DNA of 64,000 bases from Schizochytrium sp. TIO01. Lineage: Eukaryota; Sar; Bigyra; Thraustochytrida; Thraustochytriidae. A program made the position numbers and the translations under genes. Position 1 is the first letter of the stretch. The number at the start of each line of letters is the position of its first letter. Below the pieces are notes generated by a model. It was not told the DNA's origin. It did not search any database and saw nothing but the letters and a program-made list of their open reading frames with translations. Positions 42,772-52,226 of this stretch are shown here, piece by piece. The stretch spans positions 5,386,362 through 5,450,361 of the forward strand of contig SMSO01000025.1 of the NCBI GenBank assembly GCA_004764695.1, written 5' to 3'.

Positions 42772-45700
42772 TTATGTATGGAAATGAGGAATCGTAATTT
42801 GCTCCTCGCTATGAAATTTGATATTGCAATGCTTACAAATGTAAGCATTGCAAGTTTGGCACCATCGAGTGGTCTTCCGTGGATTACGATATGGATGGTC
42901 TGGCGCCGATCCCCGTTCGCAATCAACACAACACATAATGCAGGCTCCCCTCTTCTTGAACTTGCCCACGCATTCATGCTGTCCAACTAAACGAGTTTGT
43001 AGAAGTTCTGGGAGTCGTGACTTACTGTATTGATACTGTTGCGGCGATTCTAGCGAGGCTGTAGAAGTAGGCGAAATGGTGTTATCAGTTGCTCTCCAGC
43101 AGAATTCTATGTCAGACATGGAACAAGTATTGTCAAATGGGTAAAGGGATTCCATTGAGACAACCCTAATTTCTTCTGCGAGACTACTTAGATAGCCTCT
43201 ATAGCAGCACAGATTTTTGCGTAGCATTGACCATTCCGTAATTGTTTTACACTTCGATGTGAGGTTCCGATGCTCCATTGAGAGGAGCTGATACGCTCGA
43301 AACGAGTTGTATAAAATATAGTCAATGAATGTTAAACAAACCAAAGCATTAGGAGTCAGCTTTGAAGTACGAATGCTCGCTCCATTGATAGTTTTTCTAG
43401 TGATATCAACTCCGCCCATCATCTTATTCCAGACACTAACAGTCAAAGGCAGTAGGCGTTTGCAAGGCGGTGGGGTTCCGTTGACCAGCACGTCGTCACT
43501 ATGCCTCCGCCAAAGCTGCAAAGCGAGTTCGGCACTGTGTAAATCCACAGCATAACCCCAGTCTGGTGATTGGTCTGGTGCAAAACGAGGAAACCTACCA
43601 AGTTGATTGCCATAAGCAAAGCCCATGTATTCATCACTCAACGCTTTGAAATACTCACGCCATGACTGGCGCTGGGCACATGAGACTTTGATTAGCACTC
43701 CTTGCATGATTTCCTCAGTTGTGGCATATATAAGGAGGGTGTAAGGGACATCTAAAGTAGCTGCATGATGGATACACTGAGTTCGAAACGACGGATTTGG
43801 GACTAACGACTCGAACTCACTTGTTCCACATTTGCATTCGTGCCACGCACTCTGACCAGCAACTCGAGACTTTAACTCATCTATAGTTTTGGCATTTGTA
43901 CTTGTTTTGATTTCTAAGGCAAATACATCATCTATAACAAAATTGTTTCCTTCTAGCTCTGTATTCCTCAAAAGAACAGCTGCACCGTCGGGTGAGTCTG
44001 CTACAAATTGGACTTCCCGATTAATAATCAGACCATATTTGCGTAGCTGGAGAATACAGAATTTATTGGAACTTGCTTTCTTAACCCATCTGGAAAGATC
44101 TTTCGCCACGTCTGCCTCATTTTCAATCCCCAAAGCCAGTGGGTTTTTATGATTCGAAAACCCATTTTGAATAGGCTTCATAAACCAACTTGGTGTGATT
44201 GTTCTAAGAAATGATTTCTGGCGTTCCTCGAAAGTGCATGTATGGTTATCATCAATCGTTTCAGAATTGTGCAAGGGAAAGCTGTCCCCAATGTCACTAC
44301 TGTCACTCATTTCCAGCAGGTCTTGAGTAGTGGACTCCTGAGATGCATGCTGAGGGTGTATGTCTTCCTGTAAGGAAGATAGTTCTCCGTTTGAGACCGT
44401 TTCATGATCTATAGTTCTTGATAGGATGTCTACGATCCGCTTGGCTAGTTCGATCTTTTTGCCATCAGTCTTTGCACCTACATCCAAAGAAAGTAACTTT
44501 TGGATAAGCTCATTTTTGTTCATACGTTGCATCCAGTATGTATATTCAAGAATAAGACCCTCCCCTTGACGCTTCCTTTTATATTGCTTCTGAGCTCCTT
44601 CAGATGAATAAGAAGAACGCTTATTAGGACGGGGGAATAATGAGATAATTCGTTGCGGGTCAAGACAAGCGAACGATTTCACATCGTGGTGTAAGGCCAT
44701 AAGCTCATCCGAATGAACGAATGGAGCATTTTTAAAGTTGATACAGGTAAAAGCACCGGTGCTTGTAATTCTAAATTGCCGAGCCATAAACCAGTCAGGT
44801 GTTCTTTGGGAAATTGTCATTGAGAAGATATTGGCGTTCACAAGGTTAATTTTATGATTAGCTTGTGCCTTCATCTTATATGTACTCATGTCACACGGCT
44901 CTATCTCAATCTCAGCATGTGGAACGCGCTTTACACCACCTGGTGAGTTCCAATCTACTCCAGCAGGAAGTACTTCGTAACTCCAAACTTGGTCAGCCAA
45001 ACAACGGTCGTTCGTGATGAGTTGTGCAACTCTATGCTTTCCCGCACCGTGACGCATCATCATCGCAGCAACAAAATCGCCATTCTGGTATCTTTGAGCG
45101 GTGTAGGTGCTTCGACGGCCATTCCTGTTAATGATAGTTTGACTTCCCCTCACAGGCGTAGCAGGAACTGGTCCTTCAACATCTATAAACGGGAATGACG
45201 AGGTCTTGCGACAAGTTCCAAGAAATTTGACTCCCTTTGACTGAAGAATTTGAGTTATGTTTGTTGCACGATCCATATCCTGAGGTTTCGATAATGCCAG
45301 ATAACCACGATCAATGAATACACGAAGCTCTGAAGACACAGACGCATCAGGGCTTTCTCCTGACTCCCCCTCATTCAGAAAATCTATTGCCTTGCTTACA
45401 ATTTTATGAACAGGTGAGTGGGAAGTCTCTAACCGTGGTACTAGGAGCAGACCTGTACCCACAGAGCACACAAGATGTATCACGGGTTTCTGTTTTTTTG
45501 TTTTCGTTGGAATGGTACGAATTCCAAAATTCTCCCACTGAGGAGAACCATAGGGAAGCTTGTCGTCATCAAGATCGATCCAAGTGGTTTTAGGGACAAA
45601 GAACATCTTCACCCAATGGCGCTGAGCAGCACCTCCCATTTCATGGATGATCGGACTTGAGGAGCATACTCTAGCCTCGCGTGACCCTTTTGTTGCCCGA

Positions 45701-46287
45701 TTGGACTTGTCCAGGCTCATTGCCTTTCGAACTTTTGAATAGGATACCGTATGGGCTAGATTCCAATGACCTGGTGGGTCCTCAAGACACTCCGAGAACG
45801 ACTTTCCTGCAACTCGCAGAGAAATTTCAACGAGAAGGTAGGCACGGAAATCTTGATCCGTGATAGAAAATGGCGGAGATGCGTTTGAGCTAAGACTATT
45901 CAACCATTCCTTAACTGCAATCACCCAGCCTGGCGGCAAACAAATCTTGAAACTATCAAGCCTGGTAAATTTGTAGTTATTGTCAACACGAAGAACCTTT
46001 CGAATCCTTTTAGTAATCTCCGAACTTTCTTGTTGAACCTTGGGGAGCATTAATTCGCTTGAGCAATTGTACTTGAGTTGGACTGCGTTCATGCCAAGTT
46101 GAGACCCAGATAGGTTGCTGTGGTACTTTGCGCCTTCAGTGGAGTAAGATTGAAAGGTCCAGTTTTCATGGCCAGGAGTACTTGCCGATGAACACTCATA
46201 GAGATCGTTCTCGTCTTCATCAGAAGAAGACTCATCAGAGGAAATGTAGATTGAGTCCTTGTCATTCTCGACGTCATCTAGAGACAT
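42772..46287 (-). CDS. piggyBac-like transposase with inserted SAP and YqaJ-like nuclease domains
   Basis: This 1171-residue protein begins with an acidic Ser-rich N-terminus (1-40), as in many piggyBac transposases. The DDE-type core follows: a first Asp candidate within IDLDDDKLPYGS (237-248), KKQKPVIHLVCSVGTGLLL (264-282), a second Asp at D326 (VFIDRGYL) followed by FLGTCRK, and a third at D961 in WNKMMGGVDIT. Between D326 and D961 lies a YqaJ-type exonuclease. It shows WFMARQFRITS (499-509), GIENEAD (720-726), SPDG with D767, and LEIK with E792 and K794, giving a PD-(D/E)XK active site. A SAP-like motif (589-622) containing KNELIQKLLSLDVGAKTDGK lies inside that region. The C-terminus has a Cys/His zinc module (1106-1159) typical of piggyBac. 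No stop or frameshift was seen, so cut-and-paste activity is plausible. The role of the nuclease is unknown. Confidence 0.9.
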   Translation of the reverse strand: MSLDDVENDKDSIYISSDESSSDEDENDLYECSSASTPGHENWTFQSYSTEGAKYHSNLSGSQLGMNAVQLKYNCSSELMLPKVQQESSEITKRIRKVLRVDNNYKFTRLDSFKICLPPGWVIAVKEWLNSLSSNASPPFSITDQDFRAYLLVEISLRVAGKSFSECLEDPPGHWNLAHTVSYSKVRKAMSLDKSNRATKGSREARVCSSSPIIHEMGGAAQRHWVKMFFVPKTTWIDLDDDKLPYGSPQWENFGIRTIPTKTKKQKPVIHLVCSVGTGLLLVPRLETSHSPVHKIVSKAIDFLNEGESGESPDASVSSELRVFIDRGYLALSKPQDMDRATNITQILQSKGVKFLGTCRKTSSFPFIDVEGPVPATPVRGSQTIINRNGRRSTYTAQRYQNGDFVAAMMMRHGAGKHRVAQLITNDRCLADQVWSYEVLPAGVDWNSPGGVKRVPHAEIEIEPCDMSTYKMKAQANHKINLVNANIFSMTISQRTPDWFMARQFRITSTGAFTCINFKNAPFVHSDELMALHHDVKSFACLDPQRIISLFPRPNKRSSYSSEGAQKQYKRKRQGEGLILEYTYWMQRMNKNELIQKLLSLDVGAKTDGKKIELAKRIVDILSRTIDHETVSNGELSSLQEDIHPQHASQESTTQDLLEMSDSSDIGDSFPLHNSETIDDNHTCTFEERQKSFLRTITPSWFMKPIQNGFSNHKNPLALGIENEADVAKDLSRWVKKASSNKFCILQLRKYGLIINREVQFVADSPDGAAVLLRNTELEGNNFVIDDVFALEIKTSTNAKTIDELKSRVAGQSAWHECKCGTSEFESLVPNPSFRTQCIHHAATLDVPYTLLIYATTEEIMQGVLIKVSCAQRQSWREYFKALSDEYMGFAYGNQLGRFPRFAPDQSPDWGYAVDLHSAELALQLWRRHSDDVLVNGTPPPCKRLLPLTVSVWNKMMGGVDITRKTINGASIRTSKLTPNALVCLTFIDYILYNSFRAYQLLSMEHRNLTSKCKTITEWSMLRKNLCCYRGYLSSLAEEIRVVSMESLYPFDNTCSMSDIEFCWRATDNTISPTSTASLESPQQYQYSKSRLPELLQTRLVGQHECVGKFKKRGACIMCCVDCERGSAPDHPYRNPRKTTRWCQTCNAYICKHCNIKFHSEEQITIPHFHT
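42824..42853. repeat. Perfect hairpin inside the transposase zinc-finger codons
   Basis: Arms TTGCAATGCTTAC and GTAAGCATTGCAA with an AAAT loop. On the minus strand it encodes the CNAYICKHCN part of the zinc module. Confidence 0.85.
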
Positions 46288-46702
46288 GACACACAGCTGA
46301 CGTTAAACTCAAGCGCCAATGGACCTCTTCGCTGAGGGAAGTGCTGATAGATCCCAAGTAGACTAGCAAGTGGACGATGAAGTAAGGTATGATGTACTTT
46401 TGTTGGTACTGCTGGCACTACATGCTGGCGCAAGATATTATTGATGTTTATCAGTATTAATTGTCTGGTAGAACAGGTACCGTGGGAGAACCTAACGACC
46501 ATGTGTCAAATACCTGTTAACCTAACCACCACCTAACCGCCACTGAGAATGTCATTGTTTGGTCCTAAACTCAACTATCAATCGGAGAATCATGAGAACA
46601 TGATAACATATGGACAGGTGAGGTCGGGGAGGGTAAACTAAACGAGTTTCATCCCGAACAGAGCTAGACTGTTGAATTGATCAATGACTCAAGTAGGTAC
46701 AT

Positions 46703-46730
46703 ATTTTTCGGGACGTAATAAGTCCTTAAA
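46703..46730. repeat. Degenerate subterminal palindrome, right side
   Basis: Copy of the right-end palindrome with mismatches in one arm (TTTTTCGGGACGTA against AGTCCTTAAA). Lies about 70 bases inside the right end. Confidence 0.75.
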
Positions 46731-46761
46731 TACTCTACCGGGAAAATTAAAGTTTATCCGA

Positions 46762-46790
46762 TTTTTCGGGACGTAATACGTCCCGAAAAA
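46762..46790. repeat. Right terminal palindrome of the transposon
   Basis: Fourteen-base arms (TTTTTCGGGACGTA and inverse) around one central base, abutting the terminal TAGCCAGGG. Confidence 0.88.
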
Positions 46791-46803
46791 TAGCCAGGGT
46801 TAA
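46791..46803 (-). repeat. Right 9-bp terminal inverted repeat and TTAA target site
   Basis: TAGCCAGGG followed by TTAA (46800-46803), the exact inverse complement of the left boundary. Confidence 0.9.
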
Positions 46804-47076
46804 AAAGCCATAGCTTAAATACTACCTACATTTACTTGAAAACAAATTGGAATAAATATAAAAGGAGGAAAAGAGAAGAAAGTATCGCCATCATTCAGAT
46901 TCGCCATCTCATCTTCAACGTCTGATGAGTCTATCATTCCACCGTTCTTTGTAAGACCATCAGCTCCTTCTCTTGTGTCTGTCTCTGTACATCGGTAAAT
47001 AAATCGAGAGGGCCGCTATATTCGCCGCGGCCAGTGCCCTCGCGTTGTGAAGCAAATCGGATTCCTAGTCAAGTCC

Positions 47077-47112
47077 GCCAAAACCTGAGCTTTCCTGAGC
47101 TCAGGTTTTGGC
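47077..47112. repeat. 15-bp stem inverted repeat
   Basis: GCCAAAACCTGAGCT and its inverse AGCTCAGGTTTTGGC are separated by TTCCTG. The stem is perfect. Confidence 0.85.
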
Positions 47113-47449
47113 CATCGACCTAAACATAGAGAGCTTTCAGCATCGTGTGCCATGAATTCTGCGTTCTGAATTCTGCAGCTTCTTAACTCCACCTCTCAGT
47201 ATTCATTCAACGCATCGCGATCGCCATGGCTATGGCTGCCTGGCTGGCCAATCTCGCGCACCTGCGCCTGTCATCACTCACGAACAAATAACTGATCAAA
47301 GTCCCACGGCAACCTCCTCGAGCCAGAGTTTGTGGCTGACGCTGCGTTGTCGTTGTCGTCGAACCTCCAGAGGTTCTGTCAGCCGGGTCAGTCCCGGTAC
47401 CCCATCATTCCGCAGCCTGTGGCCAACGGGGTGGCACGGTCCTCGCCAA

Positions 47450-47550
47450 CTTGAACTTGAACTTGACCTTGACCTTGAACTTGAACTTGAACTTGAACTT
47501 GAACTTGAACTTGAACTTGGACTTGAACTTGGACTTGGACTTGGACTTGC
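47450..47550. repeat. (CTTGAA)n hexanucleotide repeat
   Basis: About sixteen units with occasional CTTGAC or CTTGGA variants. Confidence 0.92.
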
Positions 47551-47832
47551 TGCCTTCCTAGCGAACCGCCCAAGCCACGGCGTTGATTCCTTTCCCGTTT
47601 TGGTTAGAGTGAGAGCGAGAGCGAGAGCGAAGTGAGAGGCGTTGAGGATTACTTTGTGCCCAAAGCGCATTCGAATCCACCCAAAATCAAGTGTTTCCGA
47701 TTTGCGATTTGAACCACAATTCGTTTCTCGAAAAGAGAAGGAAATTCGAACTTGGACCAACTTGAAGATTTCAAATCCAAGAGGAGAAACGACGAAGGCT
47801 TTGAAGAGTGTTTGAAAGCTTTCTTTCTCAGC

Positions 47833-47916
<84 letters not shown>
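47833..47916. repeat. (TTTC)n microsatellite
   Basis: About twenty near-perfect tetramers, purine-only on the minus strand. Confidence 0.95.
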
Positions 47917-47917
<1 letters not shown>

Positions 47918-48610
47918 AAGTTTGGTATGCGGTTCCTACTACTAACTACTATGGTAGAGTTAGAGAGAAAGAGAGAATGGAATGAAATAACTTTCTGTGT
48001 TTCTTACCAACATTTGAAGGAAGATAAAAGGGAATCAAAGGGCCATCATCAGCTTCAGTCAGTCTTCGTTGCTAGCCGATCCCAGCTCTCCGCCGCACAG
48101 TCCGCTCGAGCTTGCAGACCGACCAGCAGCCTCGACCCAGCCAGGCTGGCCAAGGCACTCAGCCCTCACCCGCACTGTCTCTGCAGCGTGGATCAGGGAG
48201 TCTTCACAGAGGATCGATTCGCCACGCTAGATTTGGTTTGATTCTTCTGCTTCTGCTGTCTGTGATTGAGGGTGGATTGTTAAAGTGGTACCTAAAATTA
48301 GTGTACTAACGATTGGGATCTTAAGGTTATATAGACGATTCGATAGGAGGGGCTAGGAGTGTTGGGTATTATGCGTTGGGTACTTCACACAATGGAGACT
48401 AACAAGGCAATCCTGAACGCAGGCCCTGTCCGTGGCGCAGCATCGAAAGCACTTGCCGTGCTGGGAGACAGTGCTGTAGCGAACGCTTCGAAGACACCTG
48501 CAGTTTGAAGAGAGCCCGTGAGCGAAAACCATCTGCAGCACAGCTCGAAAGTGACCTTGAAAGCATCGAGGAGCCAGGACCCGGTTGACAGAGCCAAAAG
48601 CCGCGTCCCG

Positions 48611-48637
48611 TTTGTTTGTTTGTTTGTTTGTTTGTTT
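48611..48637. repeat. (TTTG)n microsatellite
   Basis: Six to seven TTTG units. Confidence 0.9.
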
Positions 48638-48930
48638 TCTAGTTGTGCCCTCATAAGGATACTTGAGAAAGACGAAACCTGGGGCAAACTTTGGAGGCAG
48701 AATCAAAACCAACGTTTAAGCACGAGACGCTGATCGGGTTGTGATTACGTGCTGTATTTGGGTTGTATATATCATTTTGGGGGGTTGACACTCCTTGCTT
48801 GCAAGAAGTTTTTTGGTTGGTACCTCGCTTTGATTTCTTGCACTTGCTGACTGTACGTTCTCTCGGCTGTCAACTTTTAGCCTAGTAATCTATCAGAGCA
48901 ATTCGTTGGTGCTGCTGCTGGCAAGATAAG

Positions 48931-50595
48931 ATGCCATGGCTCGTACACGATGAGGAAAAACCTGAAGATGACTTATTATTCGTTCATGTACCAAGATGTG
49001 GAGGAACCTCTTTGACAAAGCACTTTGAAGTGGCTAAAAAGTCAAAAAAAGGACTTGGGCCCTGGCGAAAATTTGGCATGCTGTATTGGTGGTACAGATA
49101 TCGACTTCTCGAGAACGCAAATTTCCCACTTGTCACAATAGAAAATGGCATCTTCATTCTGCAGTATGTTATTGCAATTATTCTCTTTACCACAATTCCG
49201 GCATATCACAACGACGAGGATTGTGACCCTTCAACTGAAAACTGTGGGAATGGAATCGCGGCTTATACACTGTTTTCGTCTGGTGCTATGATGTTCCTAA
49301 CATCTACTTTCCTCGCCACTGCACCCATCATTGGCCGTCAAACATTTTGGCGTCGGGCTTATGCGCTCTTCATCACCTATGTTTTGTGCAATTGGACAGG
49401 TTGTGAAAAGTGGCTCGTAGGCTGCAACATTAAAGGTTGGTTTGTGCACTTCACAGCCGCCAAGATGCTCAAACATGGTTCCATTAAAGAGTCCGACCTC
49501 GAGAACTCGTTCGCAATCGTTCGAAACCCGTACAGCCGTATGGTATCCGTGTACATGTACAATCGTTTTGGCCCTCTTGAGTCTTTCAAGTCATTCACTA
49601 AGCGATGGTGCAAACACAAGCTTAAAAAGTACCACGAAACAGGCAGTACGAGTGAGTGGGATGTTTATTGCCACGCATTACCCATGTTTGAGTTCACTCA
49701 CTTGGATGGTGAGCAAATTGTGAAATGCATCATCAAGCAGGAGGAATTACGTACACTTTGGTACCCTGGTCTCACAATTCGATCACGGCGACACCAAAAG
49801 CGCTTGGCTGAGATCCCGCCCAAAGTTGCCGAAGCACTCCAAGGCATGCCTCATGCGAACTCAAGAAAAAGAAGCAAACCCTGGCATGACTATTATGACC
49901 AAGAGCTTGTAGATTTAGTTGCCACGACCTACGCGTTGGACTTTTTCTATTTTGGTTACGATATCAACGTTCCCAACCGCCCCGATTTGAAACCGCCTCC
50001 CATCGAACCCCCTCATGATGTCCACCCGTTTTCAAGCAACCTTGATTTCTCTATTTACAAAGATCAGGACCTTACTGCTCTTGCTCGGAGACCAAGCTCG
50101 CAGTTCTCAGTATCCTCTTCACCGTACGATTCCCGGCGTGACTCAGTCTCTTCAGATTTCTCAACAAAGAAGTCCCCTCACGGACCAAGTACTGCGACAA
50201 GAAATCGACAGGGTTCATCCTTCTCACGCGACCACGACATCTCCGAGGACCATGTTTGTGTTGAAATGCCTCAGCAGCAACTGCAACAACATACAAGCTC
50301 CAAAGTCCTCATGGAGGAAGAAGAGGGTGTGTCACGGGAGCCATCTCTTTCATCAAAATCAACCTCAGCTGAATTGACTGAGCATGTTGTACCGGTACTT
50401 GAGAACCTTCTATGTGGCTCAGATGAGTCTCCATCATCTGGATCTAGCGGGCAGCCAGGTCAGCATATAAGTCCCATAGCACAGCAGGAGAAAAGCCCAC
50501 CTGTTCAGACATCAACAGCAGCTCGTCTTGAAAATGATGCTGAAGGCAAAGAAACTGAACAAAATGGGACACGGGCCTCTTTGACTGAGACTTAA
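48931..50595 (+). CDS. Sulfotransferase-like membrane protein
   Basis: This 554-residue protein has the two PAPS-binding signatures of Golgi-type sulfotransferases. The 5'-phosphosulfate loop HVPRCGGTSLTK is at 19-30, and a 3'-phosphate motif with FAIVRNPYSRMVSVY is at 194-208. The region 318-346, with LVATTYALDFFYFGYD, matches the C-terminal end of the Sulfotransfer_2 fold, where (Y/F)xxDF..FGY is common. Two hydrophobic segments (about 72-91 and 110-132) lie between the two binding motifs, and there is no N-terminal signal anchor. Family members usually have one N-terminal anchor and a compact fold. The last 200 residues (about 355-554) are Ser/Gln-rich and probably disordered. It would transfer sulfate to a glycan or protein Tyr/Ser; the acceptor is unknown. 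Confidence 0.78.
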   Translation: MPWLVHDEEKPEDDLLFVHVPRCGGTSLTKHFEVAKKSKKGLGPWRKFGMLYWWYRYRLLENANFPLVTIENGIFILQYVIAIILFTTIPAYHNDEDCDPSTENCGNGIAAYTLFSSGAMMFLTSTFLATAPIIGRQTFWRRAYALFITYVLCNWTGCEKWLVGCNIKGWFVHFTAAKMLKHGSIKESDLENSFAIVRNPYSRMVSVYMYNRFGPLESFKSFTKRWCKHKLKKYHETGSTSEWDVYCHALPMFEFTHLDGEQIVKCIIKQEELRTLWYPGLTIRSRRHQKRLAEIPPKVAEALQGMPHANSRKRSKPWHDYYDQELVDLVATTYALDFFYFGYDINVPNRPDLKPPPIEPPHDVHPFSSNLDFSIYKDQDLTALARRPSSQFSVSSSPYDSRRDSVSSDFSTKKSPHGPSTATRNRQGSSFSRDHDISEDHVCVEMPQQQLQQHTSSKVLMEEEEGVSREPSLSSKSTSAELTEHVVPVLENLLCGSDESPSSGSSGQPGQHISPIAQQEKSPPVQTSTAARLENDAEGKETEQNGTRASLTET

Positions 50596-52226
50596 GTATC
50601 CCTTTATAAAATAGACGTTCTAGGGAGAACCCGATATCAAAAGGCATAGCAGTAGTATGATTCTTCAGTCAAACTTTTGGCTCACCTTCATACCCCAAGG
50701 TGTAATTCGGATATGTAATGTACTGAGATTCGCGAATTTTTCATTTGACTAGTTCGGTCACACAGCAAGATGTCTCTAGGACCTTTTTTGTCCCTTCTCC
50801 CCTCCACCCTAACTTTGAATGCTGATTTTTGTAACATTTTCATGAAAAACAGGAAATCCTAAGTACATCCTAGCTGCCAATTCGTTAAATGTTTGCTATA
50901 TCTTTTCTTTAATTTGTGCCAGCGCGCCACAGTCTTCAGGCTAGAACTGGGTCCTATTCCAAGGTTATTCTTCGGCTTGCCAGAATCAGTGCTCCTCCTT
51001 CCTATCACGCAAATCGAAAATCTAGAAAGTTTAATATAGTCCAACTCTAATATTGATTGCTGTGCCTCATCTGCAGTTCTTTTTACTAGCATGGTTTCTT
51101 GAGAGCTATTATGTTTGCTTCTTCGGTCATTGCAAGAGCCCAGTAATTTTGACCATAATTGCTTACTTACCGTCTGATAAGCCCCGCTACAGTTGCTTAC
51201 TTACCGCCATGCTACAGTTGGTATGAAAACGTTAGAACTTGTATAATTTCCACCATATATGGCTATCCCATATAAAAGGTTTATCATAATTATTTAGGAC
51301 TTTTTCTTCTTTTTGAAGTAATGGAGATCAGGTAAGAAAGTGAAATGGCCAAGCTCCAAACACTACGAGTAATCCAGACGCATCTGCCGTCTACCAAAAC
51401 ATCGTTAGCTAGGTCGGCTTCTAAAGGCCGGGCGTGTGCGTCCTACTGGACTGCGGAGACTCGCTACAAGCTTGCGCTTAAAACTACCTTGTTATTTGCC
51501 TCAATTCGAAACCTCATCTAGTAAACGAGACAAATCAAAATCAAGACAGCTCGAACGCCAAGCGCTGATTCACAGAGCCTAGCTCCCCCCCTCCTAATAG
51601 TGTAAACTGGTATTTGCCAAAAGGACTGCACTTCAAACCATGAAATGAATTTGATACGATCCACGACAAGCTCGGAATGTCCACATATGTGATTGTTTTG
51701 GCTTGAGTCTTTAACCCAAGTTAAAAGATTTTAACTCAGTACTTCTGACTAATGAGAGTGGAGCATCCAAGGTTTTCGAATGCGCCTAAAAAATGCAAAT
51801 ACGTACCTGTTCGTGATATCCACCCCGCAAGAGACATCCTTTTGAGCTGCCCATCCAAGGACATGATTTAGAAATTGTCTTTAAATTGGAGGTTAGTTTT
51901 AAACCCGCGATTGGGCCTCAGCCCCATTTTGTCACCATAGGAAATGCATATTCGGAAATTTTATAGGTTAAATTCTAAGTGTTGAAGTAATTAATATTAG
52001 TAATATATCCGGTAACCCTCGAGTTGATAACATTAGATTATTGTACTTGCTGTACTTGTGAAGTATACGAAGTAAACCAAGTGGTGAGTAGTAGATTAAA
52101 TTGCCATCTCATTGGAGCAGACACAGACAGTCTTGGCAACGAGGCACCAAAACAGAAGTTTCTGTGTTTGGCTGTTCCTGTTGAATCTAAATCTTGGCGT
52201 CTTCCTGCAGATTGAATTTCGCAGCA
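50596..52226. other. Intergenic region before SF-assemblin
   Basis: AT-rich with no coding frame or repeat that I recognise. A CTTCCTGCAG acceptor-like site lies at 52201-52210, 17 bases before the chosen SF-assemblin ATG, so an intron in the 5' untranslated region is possible. Confidence 0.45.

Larger units (their letters stand above)
42311..46799 (-). mobile_element. Complete piggyBac-like DNA transposon with nuclease-fused transposase
   Basis: The 4489-bp element is bounded by CCCTGGCTA at 42311-42319 and its inverse TAGCCAGGG at 46791-46799. TTAA sits immediately outside both ends (42307-42310 and 46800-46803). TTAA duplication and ends beginning CCC are hallmarks of the piggyBac superfamily. 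The only gene is an uninterrupted 1171-codon minus-strand transposase with about 460 bp of 3' and 510 bp of 5' flank. Subterminal regions carry near-palindromes with the core GGACGTAATACGTCC: one on the left, and one perfect plus one degenerate copy on the right. Intact ends and an open frame suggest recent insertion and possible mobility. Confidence 0.9.
46804..48930. other. Gene-free stretch between transposon and sulfotransferase-like gene
   Basis: Contains the right flank of the transposon insertion, a 15-bp-stem hairpin (47077-47112), a CTTGAA hexamer repeat (47450-47550), a long TTTC tract (47833-47916) and a TTTG tract (48611-48637). Open frames in this stretch follow the simple repeats (poly Leu-Glu or Phe-Leu-Ser) and are not convincing genes. 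Confidence 0.6.

Noticed and set aside
47296-47919. 207-codon frame with Lys-Glu and Ser-rich repeats
   Set aside because: It is driven by the TTTC and CTTGAA simple repeats, and the opposite strand is open as well.
533-48640. Tandem short repeats that might suggest a CRISPR array
   Set aside because: They are uninterrupted microsatellites without unique spacers in a eukaryotic context.
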